From contig CP093399.1 in NCBI GenBank assembly GCA_029027825.1, positions 2,108,001 through 2,172,000 on the forward strand: a DNA stretch of 64,000 nucleotides, given 5' to 3'. The position numbers and the translations under genes were made by a program. The stretch comes from Rs1 sp029027825. Its GTDB lineage: Bacteria > Pseudomonadota > Gammaproteobacteria > Pseudomonadales > Balneatricaceae. Shown in pieces: positions 1 to 10,903 of this stretch (positions are counted from its first letter, which is position 1; each line of letters starts with the position of its first letter). The notes beneath the pieces are model-generated. The model ran no database searches. It was not told the DNA's origin and was given only the letters and a program-made list of their open reading frames with translations.

Positions 1-3000
1 TAGTGATTTTTTCATTCCAAGTTTGAATTTCAAACGTCTCAGATTGTGTTTGTCCCGCCCGAATTAGCACTTTAACAGTGCCGCCATGTTGCACAGCACC
101 ATTTTTTTCAACCGTATAATCCCAAGTTGCAAACTTTGGCCCAATCATCGCTCGGTCTCCAGAAGAGAGCGCGGTACCATTAGGCACTTTGTTATGTACG
201 TAGTAGAGTATGTGGTTGGCGCTATAACCTACTGAATAGTAGCCTCCCCACATGATATCTTGTGAAGCCTGGCTCCAGCCATTCGCGTCTACTCGGTTAG
301 CGCTGCCATCTGACACTTGAACGGTAAACCATGTATCCGCGGCGGCTGCACTACTTAGCCCCACTTTATAGTAGCCGCTATTTCCTTCAGATATACTACC
401 GACTCCCATTATCGCTGCAGTTTTAGCGATGTCTGTTTCCTTGACATTGACCTGCACTGTCGCTGTATCGTAACCCCCTTTTCCATCTTGAACTTTATAG
501 ACAAAACTATCAGCTCCCGAATAGTCGTTGGTCGGTGTGTAAGTGATGGTGCCGTCGTTATTAATTGACACCTGACCATGCGCTGCGCCTTGTACTATGC
601 TATCTAGTGTTAAGCGATCTCCATTTATATCGGTATCATTATTAAGTACGTTAATGTTGATGGCTGTATTTTCGTCGGTACTTACTGAGTCATTCTGTGC
701 CGTAGGCGCCGTGTTTAGATACACGACACTTGCACCTTCCGCTGACTCTCCAGTGTTACCTGCCTGATCAACTATATTAACTTGCACCCTTACGTGATGA
801 TGGAGTACTGCGAATTCAGTTCCCGCCACCTCAATGTCGATGCTTTTTCCTATATCGTTCGCCTTCACGGTATAAGTACGGTCTATTGATCCGTCTTTAT
901 TTAAATCAATATTTACCAGCATGCCTGCTTGCACGGTATTTGGCAGTGCTATTCGAATACTTACCTGCCCAGCTAATTCATCTTGATCCAGTAAGTTATC
1001 TGCTCCATTGAGTATTTCTACACTTAAAGGTGCATCCGGCGCTATTGTATCTAATGTAAACGTGGCTTTTCCTGGATAAGTAGTGACTGCACCGGCAATG
1101 GTTGCAACGACAAAACTTAATGAGTAATCCCCATCGACATAACTATTGTTAGTTTGTAGTGCATTATTAGGTAGTGGTAGCACCACTTGACCCACTGCAA
1201 GGTCTTGCGCAGTCACTAAATGGTTTACCCTAGTCACTCCTGCGGGCCCATCAATAGTGATTAAGAAATACTCCCCTACTAAGGTTAATTTCGGGACGTT
1301 TACTTCGATGGATACATTTGACGCTGCACCACTGCCATCGCCAACATCAGCATTACCTAGCAACTCTTTTTTGCTAACTAAAGTGACGAATGAGACACCT
1401 CCGGTACTTGGCCCGGCAGCTAAATTGACATCCGATAAGGTCTTAGTTTCATTATTTTGCACGAACGAGCTTTGCTTAATGACTTCATTGCCAAACTCAT
1501 CCACTGATACCTCTTGATAATCAAGTGATAGTTCCGTGATACCTAGTTCAGCAAGACTCTTAAGCTCGCCGCTATCGGTTATTCCATCTTGATCGGCATC
1601 AATCCATACTTTTAATTCTGAAAATTTATCATCCAAACTATTTATGACGTTATCCTGATTAGAATCGAGAGCTGCTAGCGCTTCATAACCATCAGCAGCT
1701 TGGCTATTTCCAGAATTGATCGCTGTTTGGTCTCCAAATAATTCTTTACCTGATGTTATAAAACCATCATTATTTATATCTCGAACCAGCAACCCATCTG
1801 TCGCACTCACCCAGCCTGAGTTTTCTTTAACGCCATCCCCATCATGATCAAATGTGACTCCATCATTGATACTCACCGTATGAATACCGTCGCCATCTAA
1901 GTCTAAGATGAGAGGATCACGGGTTTGATCATTTTTATCAGTGGTTTCAATAGTTATTTTTAAGGCGCTTGAAAAAGAACTCTGATTTCCAGCCACATCG
2001 ACAATCTGAGCGTCTACGTGAATATAATACTGTGCTGAAATATCATTGCCGTCAGCATCTAAAGACTTAGCTTTTGAAAGTAAAGGCTCGCCTTGTGTAT
2101 CTGTCATTTTCATGGTCCAAGAACCATCTGGCTTTACTTCTGCTGTACCTAGTAAGAATTTGTTCTGTGCGGTGTATTGATTATTTGAATCTTGTAATAA
2201 ATTATGATGAGTTCCTTCATCATTCAGAACCCCCGCATCATTTTTTCTAGCATTAGTGGCATATGCGTAGTAATAAACGATACTGCCAACTTCTACAGTG
2301 TCGGTATTACCATCAAATTCTAGCTGCTTGAAAATCGTAAAGTCATCATGTTTCAAAATATGGTCTAAGACTTCTAAACCGACTAGTGTAGAGTCAGAAC
2401 GCGTTGCTAAGTCAACAGTGACTGTATCTGGACTTGTCGTGTCGATAATAATAGCTTGCGAACCACTTTTACCCACATTGTCAGCGGTATCAATAACCCT
2501 CGCTTGATAGGTAAAGTTGGTCGGGTGATCAACCGTATCTACCAAGCTCCATGTAGTTCCAGTTACGCTGGCTTCTACCCAGGTTTGGCCACCATCGCTG
2601 CTCACTTCAACTCTATCGTTTGCACCTAATGCAGCACCTAAAGTGCCGGAGACGGTTAAGCTGGTATCACTGGTTTTGAAGTCATTTGCCACCCCGGTAT
2701 CGTCAGAGATTGCAGTGATATCAATAGTGATACTGTCATCTGGCCCGCCTGTGACTATGACGATATCTTGAGAGTCACTCTCGCCGACATTATCAACGTG
2801 ATCAATGACCCGAGCTTGGTAGGTAAAGTTTGTGCTGTGATCAATGGCGTCAACTAAGCTCCATGTCAAGCCTGTGACACTCGCTTCGACCCAAGTTTGA
2901 CCGCCATCATTGCTCACTTCTACTCTATCATTGGCGCCTAACGCAGCTCCTAAAATTCCCGAGACTGTTAAGCTGGTGTCGCTCGTTTGGAAGTCATTGG

Positions 3001-6000
3001 GAATGCCGGTATCGTCAGAAATAGCGGTGATATTAATGGTGATGCTGTCATCTGGGGCCGTGGTATCGATGACTATATTCTGCGAATCGCTCTCGCCGAC
3101 ATTTCCAACATGATCGATAACCCGTGCTTGGTAAGTAAAATCTGTAGAGTGATTAGTAGTATCAGCTAAGCTCCAGGCGGTGCCTGTAACACTCGCTTCT
3201 ACCCATGTTTGACCACCATCACTACTGACTTCAACTCTATCGTTAGCACCTAACTCTGCACCCAAAGTTCCCGAGACTGTTAAGCTGGTATCGCTCGTTT
3301 TAAAGTCATTTGCGATGCCGGTATCGTCGGTGATCGCTGTGATATTTATAGTAATGCTATCATCTGGTGCAGTGGTATCGATGACGATATTCTGCGAATC
3401 GCTCTCGCCGACATTTCCAACGTGGTCGATAACCCGTGCTTGGTAAGTAAAGTCTGTAGAGTGATTAGTAGTATCTACTAAGCTCCAAGTAGTACCAGTT
3501 ACACTGGCTTCTACCCAAGTTTGGCCGCCGTCGATGCTCACTTCAACTCTATCATTGGCGCCTAAATCAGCTCCTAAAGTTCCCGATACTGTTAAGCTAG
3601 TATCGCTGGTTTTTAAGTCGTTTGCGATGCCGGTATCATCAGTGATAGCTGTGATGTCGATGGCGATGCTGTCATCTGGAGCAGTGGTATCGATGACTAT
3701 ATTCTGCGAATCACTCTCACCGATATTTCCAACATGATCGATAACCCGTGCTTGGTAGGTAAAGTTTGTAGAGTGATCAATGGCGTCAACTAAGCTCCAT
3801 GTCAAGCCTGTGACACTAGCTTCGAACCAAGTTTGGCCGCCATCGCTGCTCACTTCTACTCTATCATTGGCGCCTAATGCAGCACCTAAAGTGCCCGATA
3901 CTGTTAAGCTGGTATCGCTAGTTTTAAAGTCATTTGCTATGCCGGTATCGTCAGTAATAGCGGTGATATCGATAGTGATGCTGGCATCTGGACCTGTGGT
4001 ATCGATGACAACATTCTGTGAATCGCTCTCTCCTACATTACCAACGTGGTCAATGACCCGTGCTTGGTAAGTAAAGTCTGTAGAGTGGATAGTAGTATCA
4101 ACTAAGCTCCATGTGGCGCCTGTAACACTAACTTCTACCCAAGTTTGACCGCCATCGTTGCTCACTTCTACTCTATCATTGGCACCTAATTCTGCACCTA
4201 AAGTTCCCGATACAGTTAAGCTGGTATCGCTAGTTTTGAAGTCATTTGCGATGCCGGTATCGTCGGTGATAGCTGTAATATCGATAGTGATGCTATCGTC
4301 TGGTGCAGTGGTATCGATGACGATGTTCTGTGAGTCGCTCTCGCCGACAATTCCAACATGGTCGATGACCCTTGCTTGGTAAGTAAAGTCTGTAGAGTGG
4401 ATAGTAGAATCAGCTAAGCTCCAAGTAGTACCTGTAACACTAGCTTCTACCCATGTTTGCCCACCGTCGCTGCTCACTTCAACTCTATCGTTAGTGCCTA
4501 ATACAGCACCTAATGTTCCGGAAACTGTTAGACTGGTATCGCTAGTTTTGAAGTCATTTGCTATGCCGGTATCGTCGGTGATGGCGGTAATGTCGATAGT
4601 GATGCTGGCATCTGGACCGCCTGTTACTATGACTATATTTTGAGAGTCACTCTCGCCGACATTTCCAACGTGATCAATTACACGAGCTTGGTAGGTAAAG
4701 CTTGTGCTGTGATCAGTAACATCAACTAAGCTCCATGTGGTGCCTGTAACACTCGCTTCGACCCATGTTTGGCCACCATCGTTGCTCACTTCAACTCTAT
4801 CGTTAGCACCTAACGCAGCTCCTAAAGTTCCCGAGACTGTTAAGCTGGTATCGCTAGTTTTAAAGTCGTTGGGAGTGCCGGTATCGTCGCTGATCGCTGT
4901 GATATCTATAGTAATGCTGTCATCTGGTGCAGTGGTATCGATGACGATATTCTGTGAATCGCTCTCGCCGACATTTCCAACATGATCAATGACCCGGGCT
5001 TGGTAAGTGAAATCTGTAGAGTGATTAGTAGAATCAACTAAGCTCCATGTAGTACCTGTAACACTAGCTTCTACCCAAGTCTGCCCACCGTCGCTGCTCA
5101 CTTCTACTCTATCGTTAGCACCTAACTCAGCTCCTAAAGTTCCCGATACTGTTAAGCTAGTATCACTAGTTTTGAAGTCGTTTGCGATGCCAGTATCATC
5201 AGTGATAGCTGTGATGTCGATGGTGATGCTGTCATCTGGAGCAGTGGTATCGATGACTATATTCTGCGAATCGCTCTCACCGATATTTCCAACATGATCG
5301 ATAACCCGTGCTTGGTAGGTAAAGTTTGTGCTGTGATCATTGGCGTCAACTAAGCTCCATGTCATACCCGTAACACTAGCATCTACCCAAGTTTGGCCGC
5401 CGTCGCTGCTCACTTCTACTCTATCATTGGCGCCTAAGTCTGCACCTAAAGTGCCCGAGACTGTTAAGCTGGTATCGCTGGTTTTGAAGTCGTTGGCAAT
5501 ACCGGTATCATCTGTGATAGCGGTGATATCGATGGTGATGCTGTCGTCTGGAGCAGTGGTATCGATGACTATATTCTGCGAATCGCTCTCGCCGACATTT
5601 CCAACATGATCGATAACCCGTGCTTGGTATGTGAAATCTGTAGAATGGATAGTAGTATCAACTAAGCTCCATGTGGTACCAGTAACACTTGCTTCTACCC
5701 ATATTTGACCACCGTCGTTGCTCACTTCAACTCTATCATTGGCGCCTAATTCTGCACCTAAAGTGCCCGATACTGTTAAGCTGGTATCACTAGTTTTGAA
5801 GTCGTTTGCTATGCCGGTATCATCGGTGATGGCGGTAATGTCGATGGTAATACTGTCGTCTGGAGCAGTCGTATCGATAACAATGTTCTGCGCATCACTC
5901 TGGCCGACATTTCCAACATGATCGATAACCCGAGCTTGGTAAGTAAAATCTGTAGAGTGAGTAGTAGCATCTACTAAGCTCCAAGTAGTACCAGTTACAC

Positions 6001-9000
6001 TGGCTTCTACCCAAGTTTGGCCGCCGTCGTTGCTTACTTCAACTCTATCATTGCCACCTAACTCTGCTCCTAAAACCCCCGAAACGGTTAAGCTGGTATC
6101 GCTAGTTTTGAAGTCATTTGCAATACCGGTATCGTCGGTGATAGCCGTAATATCGATAGTGATACTGTCATCTGGCCCGCCTGTGATTATGACGATATCT
6201 TGAGAGTCACTCTCGCCGACATTTCCAACGTGATCAATTACCCGAGCTTGGTAGGTAAAGCTTGTAGAGTGATCAGTCGCATCTACTAAGCTCCATGTGG
6301 TGCCTGCAACATTCGCTTCGACCCATGTTTGACCACCGTCGTTGCTCACTTCAACTCTATCGTTAGCACCTAACACAGCTCCTAAAGTTCCCGATACTGT
6401 TAAGCTGGTATCGCTAGTTTTGAAGTCGTTGGGAGTTCCTGTGTCATCGGTGATAGCAGTGATATCTATAGTAATACTGTCATCTGGAGCAGTGGTATCG
6501 ATAACAATGTTCTGAGAATCGCTCTCTCCTACATTTCCAACGTGGTCAATGATCCGTGCTTGGTAAGTAAAGTTTGTGCTGTGAGCAGTAGTATCAACTA
6601 AGCTCCATGTGGTACCTGTAACACTAACTTCGATCCAAGTTTGACCACCATCATTGCTCACTTCAACTTTATCGTTAGCACCTAATACAGCACCTAAAGT
6701 TCCGGAAACAGTTAAACTGGTATCGCTAGTTTTGAAGTCGTTGGCAATACCGGTATCATCGGTAATTGCAGTGATCTCGATGGTAATACTATCATCTGGT
6801 GCAGTGGTATCGATTACAATGTTCTGCGAATCACTCTGGCCGACATTTCCAACATGATCGATAACCCGAGCTTGGTAAGTAAAATCTGTAGAGTGATTAG
6901 TAGCATCTACTAAGATCCAAGTAGTTCCAGTAACACTGGCTTCGATCCAAGTTTGACCACCATCATTGCTCACTTCAACTTTATCATTAGCACCTAATAC
7001 AGCACCTAAAGTTCCGGAAACAGTTAGACTGGTATCGCTTGTTTTGAAGTCATTGGCAATACCGGTATCGTCGGTAATTGCAGTGATCTCGATGGTAATA
7101 CTGTCGTCTGGAGCAGTGGTATCGATAACAATGTTCTGCGAATCACTCTGGCCGACATTTCCAACATGATCGATAACCCGAGCTTGGTAAGTAAAATCTG
7201 TAGAGTGAGTAGTAGCATCTACTAAGCTCCAAGTAGTACCAGTTACACTGGCTTCTACCCAAGTTTGGCCGCCGTCGTTGCTTACTTCAACTCTATCGTT
7301 AGCACCTAACTCTGCACCCAAAGTTCCCGAGACTGTTAAGCTGGTATCGCTAGTTTTGAAGTCGTTTGCGATGCCGGTATCTTCGGTGATAGCCGTAATA
7401 TCGATAGTGATACTGTCATCTGGCCCGCCTGTGATTATGACGATATCTTGAGAGTCACTCTCGCCGACATTTCCGACGTGATCGACAACCCGAGCTTGGT
7501 AAGTAAAGCTTGTAGAGTGATCAGTCGCATCTACTAAGTTCCATGTAGTGCCTGTAACATTCGCTTCTACCCAAGTTTGACCACCATCGTTGCTCACTTC
7601 AACTTTATCGTTAGCACCTAACACAGCTCCTAAAGTTCCCGAGACTGTTAAGCTAGTATCGCTAGTTTTGAAGTCGTTGGGAGTACCTGTGTCATCGCTG
7701 ATCGCTGTGATATCAATAGTAATGCTGTCATCTGGTGCTGTGGTATCGATGACGATATTCTGTGAATCACTCTCACCGACATTTCCAACATGATCGATAA
7801 CCCGAGCTTGGTAAGTAAAATCAGTAGGATGGATAGTAGCATCTACTAAGCTCCATGTAGTACCTGTAACACTGGCTTCGACCCAAGATTGGCCGCCATC
7901 GCTGCTCACTTCAACTTTATCGTTGGCACCTAATGCAGCACCTAAAGTGCCGGAAACGGTTAGACTGGTATCGCTAGTTTTGAAGTCGTTTGCTATGCCA
8001 GTATCGTCGGTAATTGCAGTGATCTCGATGGTAATGCTGTCATCTGGAGCAGTGGTATCGATGATAATATTCTGCGAATCACTCTCGCCGACATTTCCAA
8101 CATCATCGATGACCCGTGCTTGGTAAGTAAAGTCTGTAGAGTGGATAGTAGAATCAACTAAGCTCCATGTCGTACCAGTAACACTTGCTTCTATCCATGT
8201 TTGACCACCGTCGTTGCTCACTTCAACTCTATCATTGGCGCCTAATGCAGCACCTAAAGTTCCCGATACTGTTAAGCTGGTATCGCTAGTTTTGAAGTCA
8301 TTCGCAATACCGGTATCATCGGTAATTGCAGTGATATCGATGGTTATGCTGTCATCTGGAGCAGTGGTATCGATGACTATATTCTGCGAATCGCTCTCGC
8401 CGACATTTCCAACATGATCGATGACCCGTGCTTGGTATGTAAAGTCTGTAGAGTGGATAGTAGAATCAACTAAGCTCCAAGTAGTACCAGTAACAATTGC
8501 TTCTACCCAAGTTTGGCCGCCGTCGTTGCTCACTTCAACTTTATCGTTGCCACCTAACGCAGCTCCTAAAACCCCCGAAACGATTAAGCTGGTATCGCTA
8601 GTTTTGAAGTCATTTGCAATACCGGTATCGTCGGTGATTGCCGTAATATCGATAGTGATACTGTCATCTGGCCCGCCTGTGACTATGACGATATCTTGAG
8701 AGTCACTCTCGCCGACATTCCCTACATGATCGATAACCCGAGCTTGGTAAGTGAAATCTGTAGAGTGATTAGTCGCATCTACTAAGCTCCATGTAGTACC
8801 TGTAACATTGGCTTCTACCCAAGTTTGACCACCATCGTTACTCACTTCAACTTTATCGTTAGCACCTAACGCAGCTCCTAAAGTTCCCGAGACTGTTAAG
8901 CTAGTGTCGCTAGTTTTGAAGTCGTTGGGAGTGCCTGTATCGTCGGTAATAGCTGTGATATTAATAGTGATACTATCATCTGGAGCTGTGGTATCGATGA

Positions 9001-10903
9001 TAATATTTTGAGTTGTTATATTTCCAGTATTCCCTGCAACATCAATGACACGCACTGAATATACAAAGTTGCTATTATGTACATCAGGATCAACTAAGCT
9101 CCAACTCAAGCCATTAGTTTCAGCTGTTTCCCAAGTTGCGCCACCGTCATTCGATACTTGAACACGACTATTAGCCTCTAATACAGAACTTAGATTACCC
9201 GATAGAGTTAAGGTTGTGTCATTAGTTTTAAAATCACCTATTACGCCTGAATCATCTGAAATAGCTGTAATAGTGACTAGCTGATTGGGAGCATCATTAT
9301 CAATTACGATTGCTTGAAGATCGGTATCTCCAACATTACCAACATCATCAATAATTCTGACATCGTAATTAAAGCTTGAATTATGGATTTCTGGATCATT
9401 AAAAGCCCAAGTTAAAGCATTTACAGTGGCTACTTCCCAAGTGCTCCCACCATCATTTGAGACTTCAATTCTCTCATTAACTTGTAAACTTTCATTCAGA
9501 GTTCCCGATACTGTTAGTGAAGTATCATTGGTAATAAAATCATTATCAATCAGCCCTGAATCTGTTGTGATTGCTGTTATATCAATTATTTGTGCGGGAG
9601 CGGTTATATCTATAATTATATTTTGCTCAACTTCGTTACCAACATTCCCCGTATTGTCTATCACTCTCGCTTGATATGTGAAATCAGCGCTATGAATCAC
9701 CTCATCTTGAAAAGACCAAGATGTGCCATTGACTGTTGCTAATTCCCAGCTAGCTCCATTATCACTTGAAACTTGAACTTTATCGCCTAAGCTTAACGCT
9801 TGATCTAAATTACCGTTTAAAGTGAGGGTGGTATCACTGGTCTTGTAATCGGTACTATTTTCACCTGAATCAGTGGTGATACTTGTGATTGAAATTTGTT
9901 GAGTTGGGGCTGTGGTATCAATCCGGATATTTTGCTCTACGACATTACCAATATTTCCTACCGAATCAATTACCCTTGCTGTATAAGAGAAATTGTCGGG
10001 ATGATTATCAGCATCTACGAACTGCCATACCGACCCAACCACTTCTGCGATATGCCAAGTGACACCACCATCATTGGAGACTTCAACCCTCTCCGTCGCT
10101 GACAGTATTTTACTCAGTTCGACTTGTACTGTTAAGCTGGTATCATTAGTACTAAAGTCATTTACATTAAAGCCAGTATCATCGCTTATCGCTGATATGG
10201 TAATTTCTTGGTTAGGCGCTGCGTTATCAACTAAACTTGTATCGGCAGCCACTTCACTAATATTGCCAGCCTGATCTTTAATCGTTACATTTGCAGCAAC
10301 ACTGTTATTATTTATTGAAAATTGATCCCCTGCTATTTCAACCTCTACGGTTTTTCCGATATCAGCAGCGGTGATTACATGAGTAGCATCTGGCAAGCCG
10401 TCACCATTAACATCCACTTCTACGATGTAACCAACCTTTGCATCATCCGGTATTCCAATCGCTATTTTTACCAGCCCTGCAAGTTCATCTTGATTTAAAA
10501 AACCATCTCCACCATCAAGAATATCTACACTAGCAGCAGTAGTTGGTGCGATAGTATCTAATACGAATGAGGCATTACCTGGATAAGTTGTTGAAGCCCC
10601 TGATACATTAGCAACTCTTAAGTTTAGGGCGTATTCGCCATCAATAAATTCGCCAGCATCATTTTTGATGGTGGAGGTAGGCAGGGGAATTTCAATATAA
10701 CCGCGAACAATATCGGTACTCTGTAAAATATGAAAAAAGTACTTAGTACTGTTATCAGGCCCAGCTACACTGATAATCATATAATCACCATTGAGCGTTA
10801 AATCGGGTATGGTAATAAATAGTTGTAAATTCGAATCTTCATTAGCAACATCACCAATTTCTGCTCTGTTAACAAACTGATCATTATTTTGAATTGAAAT
10901 CAT
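1..10903 (-). CDS. Giant Ig-like repeat surface protein, C-terminus beyond the window
   Basis: The frame is open from an ATG at 10903, preceded by GGAG seven bases upstream, to base 1, giving at least 3634 residues; the stop lies outside. From the N-terminus: a module of about 240 residues (roughly 10.2-10.9 kb), four divergent Ig-like domains, 21 near-identical Ig-like domains of 104 residues, a Ca-binding segment near 1.75-1.93 kb with LDLDGDGIHT and repeated DxDxDG loops, a second copy of the N-terminal module, a cadherin/VCBS-like domain near 0.47-0.72 kb, and a Calx-beta-like domain to the edge. Such architectures are typical of type I-secreted adhesins. No signal peptide is visible, and unlike the second giant protein there is no retention module. 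Its secretion signal would lie beyond the edge. An ISL3 element sits 211 bases upstream of the start codon. Function as an adhesin is inferred from architecture. Confidence 0.85.
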   Translation of the reverse strand, partial: MISIQNNDQFVNRAEIGDVANEDSNLQLFITIPDLTLNGDYMIISVAGPDNSTKYFFHILQSTDIVRGYIEIPLPTSTIKNDAGEFIDGEYALNLRVANVSGASTTYPGNASFVLDTIAPTTAASVDILDGGDGFLNQDELAGLVKIAIGIPDDAKVGYIVEVDVNGDGLPDATHVITAADIGKTVEVEIAGDQFSINNNSVAANVTIKDQAGNISEVAADTSLVDNAAPNQEITISAISDDTGFNVNDFSTNDTSLTVQVELSKILSATERVEVSNDGGVTWHIAEVVGSVWQFVDADNHPDNFSYTARVIDSVGNIGNVVEQNIRIDTTAPTQQISITSITTDSGENSTDYKTSDTTLTLNGNLDQALSLGDKVQVSSDNGASWELATVNGTSWSFQDEVIHSADFTYQARVIDNTGNVGNEVEQNIIIDITAPAQIIDITAITTDSGLIDNDFITNDTSLTVSGTLNESLQVNERIEVSNDGGSTWEVATVNALTWAFNDPEIHNSSFNYDVRIIDDVGNVGDTDLQAIVIDNDAPNQLVTITAISDDSGVIGDFKTNDTTLTLSGNLSSVLEANSRVQVSNDGGATWETAETNGLSWSLVDPDVHNSNFVYSVRVIDVAGNTGNITTQNIIIDTTAPDDSITINITAITDDTGTPNDFKTSDTSLTVSGTLGAALGANDKVEVSNDGGQTWVEANVTGTTWSLVDATNHSTDFTYQARVIDHVGNVGESDSQDIVIVTGGPDDSITIDITAITDDTGIANDFKTSDTSLIVSGVLGAALGGNDKVEVSNDGGQTWVEAIVTGTTWSLVDSTIHSTDFTYQARVIDHVGNVGESDSQNIVIDTTAPDDSITIDITAITDDTGIANDFKTSDTSLTVSGTLGAALGANDRVEVSNDGGQTWIEASVTGTTWSLVDSTIHSTDFTYQARVIDDVGNVGESDSQNIIIDTTAPDDSITIEITAITDDTGIANDFKTSDTSLTVSGTLGAALGANDKVEVSSDGGQSWVEASVTGTTWSLVDATIHPTDFTYQARVIDHVGNVGESDSQNIVIDTTAPDDSITIDITAISDDTGTPNDFKTSDTSLTVSGTLGAVLGANDKVEVSNDGGQTWVEANVTGTTWNLVDATDHSTSFTYQARVVDHVGNVGESDSQDIVIITGGPDDSITIDITAITEDTGIANDFKTSDTSLTVSGTLGAELGANDRVEVSNDGGQTWVEASVTGTTWSLVDATTHSTDFTYQARVIDHVGNVGQSDSQNIVIDTTAPDDSITIEITAITDDTGIANDFKTSDTSLTVSGTLGAVLGANDKVEVSNDGGQTWIEASVTGTTWILVDATNHSTDFTYQARVIDHVGNVGQSDSQNIVIDTTAPDDSITIEITAITDDTGIANDFKTSDTSLTVSGTLGAVLGANDKVEVSNDGGQTWIEVSVTGTTWSLVDTTAHSTNFTYQARIIDHVGNVGESDSQNIVIDTTAPDDSITIDITAITDDTGTPNDFKTSDTSLTVSGTLGAVLGANDRVEVSNDGGQTWVEANVAGTTWSLVDATDHSTSFTYQARVIDHVGNVGESDSQDIVIITGGPDDSITIDITAITDDTGIANDFKTSDTSLTVSGVLGAELGGNDRVEVSNDGGQTWVEASVTGTTWSLVDATTHSTDFTYQARVIDHVGNVGQSDAQNIVIDTTAPDDSITIDITAITDDTGIANDFKTSDTSLTVSGTLGAELGANDRVEVSNDGGQIWVEASVTGTTWSLVDTTIHSTDFTYQARVIDHVGNVGESDSQNIVIDTTAPDDSITIDITAITDDTGIANDFKTSDTSLTVSGTLGADLGANDRVEVSSDGGQTWVDASVTGMTWSLVDANDHSTNFTYQARVIDHVGNIGESDSQNIVIDTTAPDDSITIDITAITDDTGIANDFKTSDTSLTVSGTLGAELGANDRVEVSSDGGQTWVEASVTGTTWSLVDSTNHSTDFTYQARVIDHVGNVGESDSQNIVIDTTAPDDSITIDITAISDDTGTPNDFKTSDTSLTVSGTLGAALGANDRVEVSNDGGQTWVEASVTGTTWSLVDVTDHSTSFTYQARVIDHVGNVGESDSQNIVIVTGGPDASITIDITAITDDTGIANDFKTSDTSLTVSGTLGAVLGTNDRVEVSSDGGQTWVEASVTGTTWSLADSTIHSTDFTYQARVIDHVGIVGESDSQNIVIDTTAPDDSITIDITAITDDTGIANDFKTSDTSLTVSGTLGAELGANDRVEVSNDGGQTWVEVSVTGATWSLVDTTIHSTDFTYQARVIDHVGNVGESDSQNVVIDTTGPDASITIDITAITDDTGIANDFKTSDTSLTVSGTLGAALGANDRVEVSSDGGQTWFEASVTGLTWSLVDAIDHSTNFTYQARVIDHVGNIGESDSQNIVIDTTAPDDSIAIDITAITDDTGIANDLKTSDTSLTVSGTLGADLGANDRVEVSIDGGQTWVEASVTGTTWSLVDTTNHSTDFTYQARVIDHVGNVGESDSQNIVIDTTAPDDSITINITAITDDTGIANDFKTSDTSLTVSGTLGAELGANDRVEVSSDGGQTWVEASVTGTAWSLADTTNHSTDFTYQARVIDHVGNVGESDSQNIVIDTTAPDDSITINITAISDDTGIPNDFQTSDTSLTVSGILGAALGANDRVEVSNDGGQTWVEASVTGLTWSLVDAIDHSTNFTYQARVIDHVDNVGESDSQDIVIVTGGPDDSITIDITAISDDTGVANDFKTSDTSLTVSGTLGAALGANDRVEVSSDGGQTWVEASVTGTTWSLVDTVDHPTNFTYQARVIDTADNVGKSGSQAIIIDTTSPDTVTVDLATRSDSTLVGLEVLDHILKHDDFTIFKQLEFDGNTDTVEVGSIVYYYAYATNARKNDAGVLNDEGTHHNLLQDSNNQYTAQNKFLLGTAEVKPDGSWTMKMTDTQGEPLLSKAKSLDADGNDISAQYYIHVDAQIVDVAGNQSSFSSALKITIETTDKNDQTRDPLILDLDGDGIHTVSINDGVTFDHDGDGVKENSGWVSATDGLLVRDINNDGFITSGKELFGDQTAINSGNSQAADGYEALAALDSNQDNVINSLDDKFSELKVWIDADQDGITDSGELKSLAELGITELSLDYQEVSVDEFGNEVIKQSSFVQNNETKTLSDVNLAAGPSTGGVSFVTLVSKKELLGNADVGDGSGAASNVSIEVNVPKLTLVGEYFLITIDGPAGVTRVNHLVTAQDLAVGQVVLPLPNNALQTNNSYVDGDYSLSFVVATIAGAVTTYPGKATFTLDTIAPDAPLSVEILNGADNLLDQDELAGQVSIRIALPNTVQAGMLVNIDLNKDGSIDRTYTVKANDIGKSIDIEVAGTEFAVLHHHVRVQVNIVDQAGNTGESAEGASVVYLNTAPTAQNDSVSTDENTAININVLNNDTDINGDRLTLDSIVQGAAHGQVSINNDGTITYTPTNDYSGADSFVYKVQDGKGGYDTATVQVNVKETDIAKTAAIMGVGSISEGNSGYYKVGLSSAAAADTWFTVQVSDGSANRVDANGWSQASQDIMWGGYYSVGYSANHILYYVHNKVPNGTALSSGDRAMIGPKFATWDYTVEKNGAVQHGGTVKVLIRAGQTQSETFEIQTWNEKIT
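2432..8983 (-). repeat. Tandem array of 21 Ig-like domain units, 312 bp each
   Basis: Equivalent positions recur every 312 bases from about 2.43 to 8.98 kb. For example, the start of the ATCTGG landmark at 2426 recurs at 8978, exactly 21 x 312. No unit has gained or lost a base. Each unit encodes a 104-residue domain with a conserved core (SNDGGQTW, SLVD, YQARVIDHVGNVG). A variant linker reading GGPDD instead of TAPDD occurs at about 2741, 4613, 6173, 7421 and 8669, which is 6, 5, 4 and 4 units apart. This points to block duplication. Four more divergent units continue toward the N-terminus up to about 10.2 kb. Confidence 0.93.

Noticed and set aside
2432..8983. Regular direct repeats suggesting a CRISPR array
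   Set aside because: The 312-bp period is a codon-frame protein-domain repeat with no short repeat/unique spacer structure.
1257..10274. Many plus-strand open frames of 60-100 codons with nearly the same sequence
   Set aside because: They are antisense shadows of the repeated Ig-like domains, recurring every 312 bp because the coding strand repeats.
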